54,943 bases of DNA from Clostridiales bacterium UBA1701 (GCA_002320035.1 DCJL01000041.1:1-54943), one strand, 5' to 3'; shown: positions 33,175 to 41,331, counted from the stretch's first letter. Notes: generated from the sequence alone by a model not told the origin. Numbers and translations are program-made.

Positions 33175-35460
33175 ATGATTATTGAAGAAAGAAGCTCCAC
33201 CCATGTTTATAAGCAGAAGCGTATGCTCTCCAAGGAAGCGCTTGCCGCCGTGGAGAGCCTCTGCGTCCATGAGCAGCCGGCCTACTGTGTGGCCGCCTGC
33301 CCTCTGAAGCTGGATGCCAAGGCCCTCATGGCCGCTGTGGCCCGGGGAGACTGGGCCGGGGCCAGAGGGATCTATGAGAAGGTTACGCCCTTCACGCGCC
33401 TGCTTTCCGCCGGCTGTGAGGCTCCCTGCGAAAGCAAATGCCGTCTCTCATCCCTGGGGGACGGGATTGAAATCCGGGAGATCGAGCGGGCAGTTGCCCG
33501 CTTCGGGGAAAAGGCTGCGGCGAAGGGGCTGCTGCGCTTTAAGAAGAAAAAAACCGTGGCCCTTTTCGGCTCCGGGCTTTTCAGCATTTTTCTCATCGGG
33601 GAGCTTGCCAGAAAGGCATACCCTCTGACCGTGTTCTGCGCCGAGCCGGATTTGAAAAGCTTTATGGCCCGGGAGACGGGGTTTATGGACGGAGAAGCGC
33701 TGGCAGCGGAGACGGAGACGATGGCCGCCCTGGACGTGGATTTCCGCTTCAGCACAAACCTTGCCCGGATGGACAGTCTCCGCGCCGGATTCGATGTGTG
33801 CTGTGCTTCCGCCGGGGCGGCCAGGCAAGCCTGGCCGGGCGCGAGGTCGGATGAGCGCATCATGATGTTTCGGGAAGAAAACCTTGTCATGGGCTGCGAG
33901 GGCGGAGTTACCGCCGCGGCCTTCGGCGCGAAGAAAGCAGCCCTCACCGTGGACAGGCTGGCCCAGAATCTGGACCCCTGCAACAGCAGGGGCGAGGAAG
34001 GCCCCTGCAGCACGAAGCTCTACACAAGTACTGAGGGGGCGGAACGGCTCCGAAAAGTAGCGGCGGGTCCGGAGGGCTATGACAAAACCGGGGCCGAGAG
34101 CGAGGCCGGGCGCTGCATCCAGTGCCGCTGCGAGGAGTGTATCAAAGGCTGCGCCTACCTGCGGCATTATCATAAATTTCCCCGTATCCTCACCCGGGAA
34201 ATATACAACAATGTGAGCATCATTATGGGCGACCATATGATGAACAAGCCCATCAACGCCTGCTCTCTCTGCGGCCAGTGCAGCGTCACCTGCCCCAACG
34301 GCTACGATATGGGAGAAATTTGCCACATCGCCCGGCAGAACATGGTGGCGACGGATAAAATGCCCTTGGCTCCCCATGAGTTCGCCCTGATGGACATGCT
34401 CTTTTCCAACGGCGAGGCCTTTCTCTGCCTGCCTCAGCCGGGCTATGAGAAATGCAGATATGTGTTTTTTCCCGGCTGCCAGGCCTCGGCCGTTGCCCCG
34501 GAGACGGTAAAGGCCGCCTACAAGGACCTGTGCTCCCGGCTCAGCGGGGGCGTTGCCCTGATGCTGGGCTGCTGCGGCGCCATATGCGACTGGGCTGGGC
34601 GTTATGAGATGTACGGGGAGACGGTGGAATTCATAGACGAGAAGCTGCGCACCCTGGGCTCGCCGGAGATTATTGCCGGCTGCCCAAGCTGCAAAAAGGA
34701 ACTTTCCGCCCATGAGGGCCTGCGGGTGCGGGGCATTTGGGAGCTGCTGTGCGAACTGGGGCTGCCGGAGGGGGCCGGGAGGTTTGAAAGGCCCGCCGCC
34801 CTTCACGATTCCTGCGGCGCCAGGGGGGATGCGGAAACGCAGCGCGCCGTCCGCCGTCTTGCGGAAATGCTGGGCTGCCGCCTTGTGGACACGGACTATT
34901 CCGGCGACCGTTCCCCCTGCTGCGGCTACGGCGGGCTGACGGCCTACGCCAACCCCCAGGTAGCCCGGGAGATGACCCAAAGCTGCCTCCAGCGCAGCGG
35001 CGAGCCTTATATAAGCTACTGCATGGCCTGCCGGGACCGCTTTGCCAGAGAGGGCCGGGAATCCCGGCACATTCTGGAACTGGTATACGGTACTGCCGCC
35101 GGCGCACCGCCGGATATCAGCCGGAAGCGTTATAACAGGCTGAACCTTAAACGGGAGCTTCTGAAAGAGCTCTGGGGACAGGAGAGCGAAAAAGTGGAGA
35201 GAGAATACAAGCTTGAATTTACGGACGAGGCGCTGGAAATGATGGACAGGCGCATGATATTGGAAAGCGACGTGTACGCCGTTATGGACGGCCTCAGAGA
35301 GACCGGGGAGGCCGTCTACGACTCGGAGACGGATTATCTCATTGCCCGCCGGCGGCTGGGAAATGTGACCTTCTGGGTGAAATACCGGGAGAAAGAGGAC
35401 GGCTACGTCGTCCACAGGGCATACAGCCACAGAATGAATGTGGTTCAAAGGCAGGGCTGA
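33175..35460 (+). CDS. Multidomain Fe-S/CCG redox protein (pyridine nucleotide-disulfide oxidoreductase/dicluster-binding type)
   Basis: A 761-residue electron-transfer protein. Residues 25-95 carry a GltD-like N-terminal Fe-S region (C30, C38, C42, then C81, C85, C89). Residues about 125-290 are a shortened Rossmann-like domain with GSGLFS in place of GSGPAG. Two 4Fe-4S motifs follow (CIQCRCEECIKGC and CSLCGQCSVTC, about 314-374). An HdrB-like half with CCG-type motifs follows (GCQASA, GCCGAICD, GCPSCKK, DSCGARGD, PCCGYGG, CMACRD; about 430-635). A C-terminal unknown domain (about 675-761) completes it. ATG 33175 is preferred over TTG 33169 on GGGGGA spacing. It is the probable electron acceptor of the hydroxylase. 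Confidence 0.82.
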   Translation: MIIEERSSTHVYKQKRMLSKEALAAVESLCVHEQPAYCVAACPLKLDAKALMAAVARGDWAGARGIYEKVTPFTRLLSAGCEAPCESKCRLSSLGDGIEIREIERAVARFGEKAAAKGLLRFKKKKTVALFGSGLFSIFLIGELARKAYPLTVFCAEPDLKSFMARETGFMDGEALAAETETMAALDVDFRFSTNLARMDSLRAGFDVCCASAGAARQAWPGARSDERIMMFREENLVMGCEGGVTAAAFGAKKAALTVDRLAQNLDPCNSRGEEGPCSTKLYTSTEGAERLRKVAAGPEGYDKTGAESEAGRCIQCRCEECIKGCAYLRHYHKFPRILTREIYNNVSIIMGDHMMNKPINACSLCGQCSVTCPNGYDMGEICHIARQNMVATDKMPLAPHEFALMDMLFSNGEAFLCLPQPGYEKCRYVFFPGCQASAVAPETVKAAYKDLCSRLSGGVALMLGCCGAICDWAGRYEMYGETVEFIDEKLRTLGSPEIIAGCPSCKKELSAHEGLRVRGIWELLCELGLPEGAGRFERPAALHDSCGARGDAETQRAVRRLAEMLGCRLVDTDYSGDRSPCCGYGGLTAYANPQVAREMTQSCLQRSGEPYISYCMACRDRFAREGRESRHILELVYGTAAGAPPDISRKRYNRLNLKRELLKELWGQESEKVEREYKLEFTDEALEMMDRRMILESDVYAVMDGLRETGEAVYDSETDYLIARRRLGNVTFWVKYREKEDGYVVHRAYSHRMNVVQRQG

Positions 35461-35462
35461 TC

Positions 35463-35678
35463 ATGGAGAAGAATTACTATACCATTGACCCCCTTGGAAA
35501 GCTGAGCTGCGCCAAGTGCCGGGTGCCGCTGGTGAAGGGCAAGGCCAAGTTCATGTATCTGGACAACGGCTTTCCCGTGGAGCTGCCGGTCTGCCCGGTC
35601 TGCGGCTTTGTGTATGTGCCGGAGGAACTGGCGCTGGGCAAGGTGCTGGCGGTGGAAAAGGCGTTGGAGGACAAATGA
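35463..35678 (+). CDS. Small CxxC redox protein, DVU_1557 family
   Basis: A 71-residue protein with two CxxC pairs (Cys16/Cys19 in SCAKCR and Cys44/Cys47 in CPVCGFVYV), forming a zinc-ribbon or rubredoxin-like knuckle. It starts 2 bases after the multidomain redox gene and its stop overlaps the methyltransferase start. The family is known mainly from its place in this Mo-hydroxylase accessory set. Whether it binds Zn or Fe cannot be told from sequence. Confidence 0.75.
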   Translation: MEKNYYTIDPLGKLSCAKCRVPLVKGKAKFMYLDNGFPVELPVCPVCGFVYVPEELALGKVLAVEKALEDK

Positions 35679-36184
35679 GGGGCCATCCGGGAGGTGAGGA
35701 GAACAGCCGCCGCATGATAGCCCTCTCGGGCCTTGCGCCGGGCGCCTCCATTCTGGATCTGGGCGCCGGGGCTGGGGAGACCGTGGCCCTGCTGCGCGCG
35801 CTGGGGTATGAGGCCGGGGGCATTGACCTTGCGCCCCGCGGGGCGCATGTGAAAAAGGGGGATCTGCTCCGCGTCCAGGCGGAAAGCGGCGGCTATGACG
35901 GGCTTATAAGCCAGTGTGCCTTTTATCTGAGCGGGGATATCCCCGCCGCCTTCCGGGAGGCTTACAGGCTCCTGCGTCCCGGCGGGGTGCTGATGTACAC
36001 GGATGTGTGCTTCGCCCCGGCCCGGCCGATCGCGGAAGCGGCTGGCTTTGAAATCAGGTATTACGAGGATATGAGCGCCCTCTGGCGGGAGTATTATATC
36101 GAGGCGCTCTGGCGGGGTACGGCGGACTGCTGCGGCATAAAGGGCCGCTGCGGTTATGAGATGCTTATATGCGGAAAGGACTGA
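35675..36184 (+). CDS. SAM-dependent methyltransferase, DVU_1556/TrsM family
   Basis: A 169-residue class I methyltransferase. The SAM-binding motif I is ILDLGAGAGE (about residues 25-34), followed by GIDLAPRG and LRPGGVLMYTD. The ATG at 35675 overlaps the previous stop (ATGA) and follows TTGGAGG; a longer upstream frame is antisense to no known domain and is rejected. The C-terminal ADCCGIKGRCG has clustered cysteines. The substrate is unknown. By position it acts with the radical SAM protein and C-GCAxxG-C-C protein downstream. Confidence 0.78.
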   Translation: MRGHPGGEENSRRMIALSGLAPGASILDLGAGAGETVALLRALGYEAGGIDLAPRGAHVKKGDLLRVQAESGGYDGLISQCAFYLSGDIPAAFREAYRLLRPGGVLMYTDVCFAPARPIAEAAGFEIRYYEDMSALWREYYIEALWRGTADCCGIKGRCGYEMLICGKD

Positions 36185-36187
36185 GAG

Positions 36188-36613
36188 ATGGATCTTTTTG
36201 ACAGGGTGCTTGCGCTGAGCCGTTACGGCTATTTCTGCTCCCAGATTCTGGCAATCCTGGCGCTTGAAACGGTGGGGGAGGATGACCCGGGCCTTGTAAA
36301 GGCCATGGGCGGGCTCAACGGCGGCGTGGGTTTTTCCGGGGGCTGCTGCGGCTGCCTCAGCGGCGGGGCCTGTTTGATATCGTATTTTACCGGCAAACCC
36401 GGTCCCACGGAGGCGGAGAGCGCCGGGCACAAGGCGCTGATGGCGGAATTTACGGACTGGTTTGATCAGGAGATGCTGATCCATTACGGCGGGACCGACT
36501 GCCGGGATATAACAAAAGGCAATCCCGCCAAGCGGGTGGAACTGTGCCCGGGGATCATTGCCCAGACCTATGAAAAATGCATGGAGCTTCTGAGCCGGGA
36601 GGGGATGATCTGA
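36188..36613 (+). CDS. C-GCAxxG-C-C family protein, DVU_1555 type
   Basis: A 141-residue cysteine-rich protein. Conserved-type cysteines are Cys17, the cluster GGCCGCLSGGAC (Cys53, 54, 56 and 62), Cys105, Cys120 and Cys131. The central motif is GCLSGG where the family name describes GCAxxG. Such proteins are thought to bind a metal cluster or act as redox-active thiols. It lies 3 bases after the methyltransferase and overlaps the radical SAM start by one base. No in-frame TGA suggests that Cys, not selenocysteine, is used. Confidence 0.78.
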   Translation: MDLFDRVLALSRYGYFCSQILAILALETVGEDDPGLVKAMGGLNGGVGFSGGCCGCLSGGACLISYFTGKPGPTEAESAGHKALMAEFTDWFDQEMLIHYGGTDCRDITKGNPAKRVELCPGIIAQTYEKCMELLSREGMI

Positions 36614-37935
36614 TGCTGGTGGGAAGGACGAAAAGCCTCTGCCCCGTGTGCCTGAGGCTCCTCGAGGCGGAAAAGGTCACAGGGCAGGGGGGAATCTATC
36701 TGGAAAAGCGCTGCCCGGAGCACGGGAAATTCTCCGTCCTTATCTGGGAAGGAGAGCTGAGCGACTACCTGCGCTGGGGCCGGGAAAACAACCGGGCAGA
36801 GCCGCCTGTTTTGCCCCGTGCCTCCGAAAAAGGCTGCCCCTTTGACTGCGGGCTCTGCGGAGAGCATCTGCGCAAGGGCTGCTGCGTGCTGCTGGAGCTT
36901 ACAAACCGCTGCAATCTCCGCTGCCCCGTCTGCTTTGCCTCGGCGGGAGAGGGGCAGGGAAGGGATCTGCCCCTGGAGGAGATCGCCGCCCAGTATGATT
37001 TTCTGATGGCCCACGGCGGGCCCTTTAATATTCAGCTCTCCGGCGGCGAACCGACCATGCGGGAGGATCTGCCGGAGATCATCCGCCTGGGCCGGGAAAA
37101 GGGTTTCGGCTTTTTCCAGCTCAATACCAACGGCCTGCGCCTCGCCGCGGAGCCGGGTTACGCGAAAGCACTCCGGGAAGCCGGGCTGGACACGGTTTTT
37201 CTCCAGTTCGACGGGCTGGACGACAGGGTTTATCAGATCCTCCGGGGCCGCCCCCTGCTGGAAGAAAAGCGCCGGGCGCTGGAAGCCTGTGCTGCCGCGG
37301 GGCTGGGGGCGGTGCTGGTGCCGGTGATCGCGCCGGGCGTCAACGAGGGGCAGGCGGGGGAAATTATCCGCTTCGCTCTGGCGCATATGCCCGCCGTCCG
37401 GGGGGTGCATTTTCAGCCCATAAGCTATTTTGGCCGCTGTGCTCTCGAGCGAAGCGGCAGGCCCATAACCATTCCCCGCATGCTCCGCCTTATAGAGGAA
37501 CAGACCGGGGGCCTGATGACGGCGAAGGACTTTGACGGCGGCGGAGCCGAAAACCCCTACTGTTCTTTCCACGCCTCCTATATGCGAAAGCCCGACGGGA
37601 GCCTGCGTCCCCTGGCGAAGAAAAGCGCCGCCTGCTGCTGTACCGGCTCCGATGATTCCCGGCTTTTTGTTGCCGGACAGTGGAGCGGGGAGGAGCGCCG
37701 GGACTTCGGGCCCGAGGGAGCGCTTGCGGAAACCTCCGCCCTGGACGAATTTCTGGAAAAAGCCAGGCGGAGCACGCTGACCGTCTCTGGCATGCTCTTT
37801 CAGGACGCTTACAATGTAGACCTTGAACGGCTCCGCCGCTGCTACATCTGCGAGGTGGATGGGGAGCGGGGCATGGTCCCTTTCTGCGCCTATAATTTGA
37901 CCGACACCCGGGGGAGGAGCCTTTACAGAAGATGA
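36613..37935 (+). CDS. Radical SAM protein TrsS-like
   Basis: A 440-residue radical SAM enzyme. The [4Fe-4S]-SAM motif is Cys100, Cys104, Cys107 (NRCNLRCPVC), and the SAM-binding GGEPT motif follows in LSGGEPTMRED. N-terminal zinc-ribbon-like cysteines (CPVC at 10-13, RCPEHG) and GCPFDCGLC precede the core. The C-terminus has further cysteines (ACCCTGSDD, RRCYICEVDG) for extra clusters. The ATG at 36613 overlaps the previous stop by one base. TrsS homologues are selenoproteins in some species; this copy uses Cys throughout. The substrate is unknown; a modification supporting the Mo enzyme is the contextual guess. Confidence 0.82.
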   Translation: MLVGRTKSLCPVCLRLLEAEKVTGQGGIYLEKRCPEHGKFSVLIWEGELSDYLRWGRENNRAEPPVLPRASEKGCPFDCGLCGEHLRKGCCVLLELTNRCNLRCPVCFASAGEGQGRDLPLEEIAAQYDFLMAHGGPFNIQLSGGEPTMREDLPEIIRLGREKGFGFFQLNTNGLRLAAEPGYAKALREAGLDTVFLQFDGLDDRVYQILRGRPLLEEKRRALEACAAAGLGAVLVPVIAPGVNEGQAGEIIRFALAHMPAVRGVHFQPISYFGRCALERSGRPITIPRMLRLIEEQTGGLMTAKDFDGGGAENPYCSFHASYMRKPDGSLRPLAKKSAACCCTGSDDSRLFVAGQWSGEERRDFGPEGALAETSALDEFLEKARRSTLTVSGMLFQDAYNVDLERLRRCYICEVDGERGMVPFCAYNLTDTRGRSLYRR

Positions 37936-39152
37936 AGATAACGGGACTTGAGGCGCTCATAAAAGAACAGGAGGGCCTTGAACGTCTCAAAAGGGCGGAT
38001 ATCGAAACCCTCCAGCTGGAAAAACTGAACCGGCTTCTAAGGCTTGAAAAAGAACGGCAGGGCTTTTATAAGGCCCTGCCGGAGCGCCTGAATAAGCTCA
38101 GCGAGCTTGCGGCGCTGCCCTTTACCACGGCGGAGGATCTCTCCCGCCATGGCGGAGCCATGCTGCTGCGCTCTCAGGCGGAGATTCAACGTGTTCTCAC
38201 CGAGGCAACCAGCGGCACCACAGGGCCGGCCAAAAGAGTGTTCTACACCCGGGGAGACTGCGAAAACACAGTGCGCCTTTTCATGGCGGGGCTGAGCGAA
38301 CTGATATTTCCCGGAGGCCGGACCATGATCTGCATGCCCTTTTCCGGTCCCTTCGGCTTGGGGGAACTCATTGCCGAGGCGGTTGCGAGGCTGGGGGCGG
38401 AGCCGCTGAAGCTGGGGCTTGGCCTGAGCTACGGGGCGCTTGGGGAAATCCTGCGGGAACGGCGGCCGGATACGTTTGTGGGGATGCCGGTGCCGCTTCT
38501 GTCCATGCTTCGCGCGCTGGGCCCGGGCAGCCTGCGCCGGGCCCTGGTAAGCGGGGACGCCTGCCCCGAGACTGTCACAAGAGCCGCGGAGATGCTGCTT
38601 GGCGAAAGGCTTTTCCCCCATTACGGCTCCCGGGAGATGGGGCTGGGCGGCGCGGTGTGCTGCCAGGCCCACCAGGGAATGCACCTGCGGGAGAACCATG
38701 TGATTGCCGAAATCGTGGACGAGGCCGGGCGGCCCCTGCCGCCGGGCATGCGGGGAGAGCTGGTCATAAGCACCATAGGTATGGAGGCGATGCCTCTGAT
38801 CCGCTACCGTACGGGGGACTTTACAAGCGTTCTGCCCAGCTCCTGCCCCTGCGGCAGCGAGATTCTGCGGCTGGATTCCGTCTGCCGGGGCGGCGGTTCC
38901 GGGCGGATGCGGGAACTGGATGAAAGACTGTTTGCGCTTGAGCGGCTTGTGGACTACCGGGCGGAAAGAGACGGCAGCGGACTGCGTATCCGGGCCGTTG
39001 TCCTGCCCGGAGCGGAGCCGGAGATAAAGGAAAGGATCGCCGCCGCCGCGGACACCGGGCCGGAAAAGGTCACGGCGGAACCCCTTCGGCCGGAAATGGG
39101 CCTGCTTTATCCCGGAAAACGCAGCCTTATAGGCGGGCTGGATCTCTCATAA
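37932..39152 (+). CDS. AMP-forming acyl-CoA ligase-like protein, DVU_1553 family
   Basis: A 406-residue member of the phenylacetate-CoA ligase-like adenylate-forming superfamily. The nucleotide motif is EATSGTTGPAKRV (about residues 91-103); the FPHYGSREMGLGG and IRYRTGDF regions also fit. At 406 residues it is slightly shorter than PaaK (about 430). It overlaps the radical SAM gene by 4 bases and ends the tightly coupled block. It could activate the acid product of the aldehyde oxidoreductase or an unknown carboxylate (inference). The adjacent genes give no acyl carrier. Confidence 0.8.
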   Translation: MKITGLEALIKEQEGLERLKRADIETLQLEKLNRLLRLEKERQGFYKALPERLNKLSELAALPFTTAEDLSRHGGAMLLRSQAEIQRVLTEATSGTTGPAKRVFYTRGDCENTVRLFMAGLSELIFPGGRTMICMPFSGPFGLGELIAEAVARLGAEPLKLGLGLSYGALGEILRERRPDTFVGMPVPLLSMLRALGPGSLRRALVSGDACPETVTRAAEMLLGERLFPHYGSREMGLGGAVCCQAHQGMHLRENHVIAEIVDEAGRPLPPGMRGELVISTIGMEAMPLIRYRTGDFTSVLPSSCPCGSEILRLDSVCRGGGSGRMRELDERLFALERLVDYRAERDGSGLRIRAVVLPGAEPEIKERIAAAADTGPEKVTAEPLRPEMGLLYPGKRSLIGGLDLS

Positions 39153-39157
39153 AACTC

Positions 39158-39219
39158 TTGCAAAGCGGAAAAACAAGGCGTATAATAAAAAAATACAAGT
39201 TGCAAATAAAAACAACTTG
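39158..39219 (+). promoter_or_regulatory. Promoter and operator-like repeat of the binding-protein gene
   Basis: TTGCAA (39158-39163), a 17-base spacer and TATAAT (39181-39186) form a near-consensus promoter. CAAGTTG (39196-39202) and CAACTTG (39213-39219) form a perfect inverted repeat with a 10-base loop at the expected transcription start. It is either an operator or a leader hairpin. The binding-protein gene is thus likely expressed on its own as well as with the operon. Confidence 0.75.
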
Positions 39220-39248
39220 AAAGAGAGCTTATAAAAGGAGAAATCAGA

Positions 39249-40373
39249 ATGAAAAAGCGTTTTACGGCCCTCCTGTGCCTGCTGGCTCTTATCTGCACCC
39301 TGTTTTCCGGCTGCGGGCAAGGCGCTCCGGCGGAATCCACCGCCCCGGCAGCGGGCGCGGCCGCCCCGGAATCCGGCGCCCCGGCGGAAACAAGAGAATT
39401 TACGGATTCCTGCGGCCGGACAGTGGCTCTGCCGGCGGAAATCAAAAAAATCGCGGTATCCGGCCCGCTGACCCAGGTGTACCTGTTCCCCCTCTGTCCC
39501 GAGCTTTTTGCGGGCTTTTCCTCTTCGTTCTCCGAGGATGCGGCGAAATATATCCCGGAGGAATATTTGAGCCTGCCGGAGCTGGGCCAGCTTTACGGCG
39601 GCAAGGGCACCATGGATCTTGAGGCCCTGCTGGCCGCTGCCCCCGACGTGGTCATAGACGTGGGCGAGGCCAAGGGCAGCATCGCCGAAGATCTGGACGC
39701 GCTCACGGAGCAGACGGGCATCCCTTTTGTCCATGTGGACGCGACGGTGGCTACCGCCCCCGAGGCTTATCTGAGGCTGGGGGAGCTGACGGGCAAGACC
39801 GAAAAAGCCCAGGCGCTTTCGGACTGGTGCAGGGAAAATTATGCCATGATTGAGGGCATGATGGCAAAGGTGGACGCGGACGGAGCCCGGAAAAACATCG
39901 TCTATTGCCTGGGGGACAAGGGTCTGAACGTGCTGGCCCAGGGGTCTTTCCATGCGGAGACGCTGAACATGCTGGGTAATAACGTGGCGGAGCTTACGGA
40001 AGTTGTGTCCTCCGGCCTTGGCAATGAAGTGGACGCGGAACAGCTTATTCTCTGGAACCCGGATGTGATCATCTTTGCTCCCGACAGCGTGTATGACTCC
40101 GTGGGAACGGACCCCGTCTGGCAGCAGCTGGACGCGGTAAAGAGCGGGCAGTTTTACAAGACTCCTGTGGGCCCCTACGGCTGGCTGGCGTCTCCCCCCT
40201 CTGTGCAGCGCTATCTGGGCATGCTGTGGCTGGGCGCACTGCTTTATCCGGACTATGCCGAATATGACCTTCAGGAAAAGGTGACGGAATACTATGGCCT
40301 TTTCTACGGCTATGAGCTGACGGATGCCGACTATGCGGCGCTGACTGCAAACTCCCTGCCAGCCGAAAAATAA
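39249..40373 (+). CDS. ABC transporter substrate-binding lipoprotein, FecB/BtuF (TroA-like) family
   Basis: A 374-residue extracytoplasmic binding protein. A signal peptide (MKKRFTALLCLLALICTLF) ends in lipobox SGC with lipidated Cys22, followed by an Ala/Pro/Ser linker. The mature domain begins FTDSCGRTVALP and is of the PF01497 type, with WNPDVIIFAPDS in the second lobe. Ligands of the family include siderophores, heme, cobalamin and molybdate/tungstate. The FecCD permease and ATPase encoded 13 kb away on the opposite strand lack a binding protein, so this is their likely partner. A terminator follows at 40388-40426. Confidence 0.87.
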   Translation: MKKRFTALLCLLALICTLFSGCGQGAPAESTAPAAGAAAPESGAPAETREFTDSCGRTVALPAEIKKIAVSGPLTQVYLFPLCPELFAGFSSSFSEDAAKYIPEEYLSLPELGQLYGGKGTMDLEALLAAAPDVVIDVGEAKGSIAEDLDALTEQTGIPFVHVDATVATAPEAYLRLGELTGKTEKAQALSDWCRENYAMIEGMMAKVDADGARKNIVYCLGDKGLNVLAQGSFHAETLNMLGNNVAELTEVVSSGLGNEVDAEQLILWNPDVIIFAPDSVYDSVGTDPVWQQLDAVKSGQFYKTPVGPYGWLASPPSVQRYLGMLWLGALLYPDYAEYDLQEKVTEYYGLFYGYELTDADYAALTANSLPAEK

Positions 40374-40387
40374 GCCCCGAGCAGGAC

Positions 40388-40426
40388 AAAGCCCCCGCGC
40401 CCGATTTTATCAGGCGCGGGGGCTTT
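40388..40426 (+). terminator. Terminator after the binding-protein gene
   Basis: AAAGCCCCCGCGCC pairs perfectly with GGCGCGGGGGCTTT across an 11-base loop. It ends the plus-strand Mo-hydroxylase operon. Confidence 0.9.
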
Positions 40427-40436
40427 CTGCTTACAG

Positions 40437-40582
40437 GCAAGGTGAGAAATTCCGCTGTCCGCCGAAAACGCCGCAGAATCCCGCGGCGGGATGGACGCTG
40501 CGCAGAGGCGGCCGCAGGGCCGGACCTTGAACAGGCTTTCGGCCGTATTCAGGCATGCTGCCCCTTGTATAGGGGCGGCAGA
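40437..40582 (+). ncRNA. Structured region resembling parts of a cobalamin riboswitch
   Basis: GGCAAGGTGAGAAATTCC followed by GCTGTCC (about 40437-40460) resembles the cobalamin riboswitch core GGUGNRAANTCC...CUGUCC. ATTCAGGCATGCTGCC (about 40544-40559) resembles the B12 box. The CAACTG segment is missing and the loop of the box is altered. A strong terminator lies directly upstream, leaving no clear promoter. It may be a degenerate remnant or chance. Confidence 0.25.
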
Positions 40583-40627
40583 TGGCGTATATTATAATGC
40601 AAGGCACCGGCGGGTTGTTTTTACAAC
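40565..40627 (+). promoter_or_regulatory. Candidate promoter and small dyad before the Crp/Fnr gene
   Basis: TTGTAT (40565-40570) with TATATT (40588-40593) at a 17-base spacing is the best promoter; TATAAT at 40593-40598 has no matching -35. GTTGT-TTTT-ACAAC (40614-40627) is a perfect small inverted repeat 15 bases before the start codon and could be an autoregulatory site. Modest evidence. Confidence 0.45.
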
Positions 40628-40642
40628 GAAAATGGAGATATT

Positions 40643-41296
40643 ATGAATGATTCTTTTCTGATCAATACGGCGCTGTTCCGGGGTACGAGCGTGGAAGAGG
40701 CCCGGGAGATGCTTCGGTGTCTCGGTTCATATGAAAAGGAATACGAAAAGGGTGCTGTGATTTTTCGTGCCGGGGAGAGCGTGGACAGTATGGGAATGGT
40801 GCTTTCCGGCAGTGTGACCATCGAGATCGACAGCCTGTGGGGAGACAAAACCATTCTGGGCCGGGTGGAAGCGGGCCAGCTCTTTGGAGAGACCTATGCC
40901 TGCATTCCCGGGGAGCCGCTGATGGTCAGCGTTGCCGCCTGCGAGAAAAGCCGGATTTTGTTCCTGAACGCCGACCGGCTGCTGGCGACCTGCTCAAACT
41001 CCTGCGCCTACCACAATAAGCTGGTGCGAAACCTTCTGCAGATATCGGCGCAGAAAAACCTGGCCCTCTCCCGCAGAAGCCTGCATACGTCCCCGAAATC
41101 AATCCGGGGAAGATTGCTTTCTTATTTATCCGAGCAGGCAAGGCTGAACGGAAGCTATCAGTTCACGATCCCCTTCAGCCGCCAGCAGCTTGCGGATTAT
41201 CTGGGGGTAGACCGCAGCGCCATGTCGAATGAACTGAGCAAAATGCGGCGGGAAGGGCTGCTCCGCTTTGAGAAGAATCGTTTTTTGCTGAGGTGA
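40643..41296 (+). CDS. Crp/Fnr family transcriptional regulator
   Basis: A 217-residue regulator with an N-terminal cyclic-nucleotide-binding-like beta barrel (about residues 15-125; VLSGSVTIEID, AGQLFGET) and a C-terminal HTH_Crp (FSRQQLADYLGVDRSAMSNEL, about 178-198). No FNR-type N-terminal Cys cluster is visible, so oxygen sensing by Fe-S is unlikely. The effector is unknown. It sits between the Mo-hydroxylase locus and the Rnf operon and could control either. The ATG follows AATGGAGATATT. Confidence 0.9.
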   Translation: MNDSFLINTALFRGTSVEEAREMLRCLGSYEKEYEKGAVIFRAGESVDSMGMVLSGSVTIEIDSLWGDKTILGRVEAGQLFGETYACIPGEPLMVSVAACEKSRILFLNADRLLATCSNSCAYHNKLVRNLLQISAQKNLALSRRSLHTSPKSIRGRLLSYLSEQARLNGSYQFTIPFSRQQLADYLGVDRSAMSNELSKMRREGLLRFEKNRFLLR

Positions 41297-41331
41297 GATA
41301 ATACAAAAGCGGAGAAAAACAGGAGGCCGGA

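Noticed and set aside
33448..35448. 666-codon minus-strand ORF across the Fe-S/CCG gene
   Set aside because: Antisense shadow of a gene with conserved cysteine motifs; no ribosome-binding site and no recognisable domain.
35463..39152. Selenocysteine (in-frame TGA) in the Trs-type proteins
   Set aside because: The Trs radical SAM and related proteins can be selenoproteins, but each gene here reads through without an internal TGA and has Cys at the motif positions.
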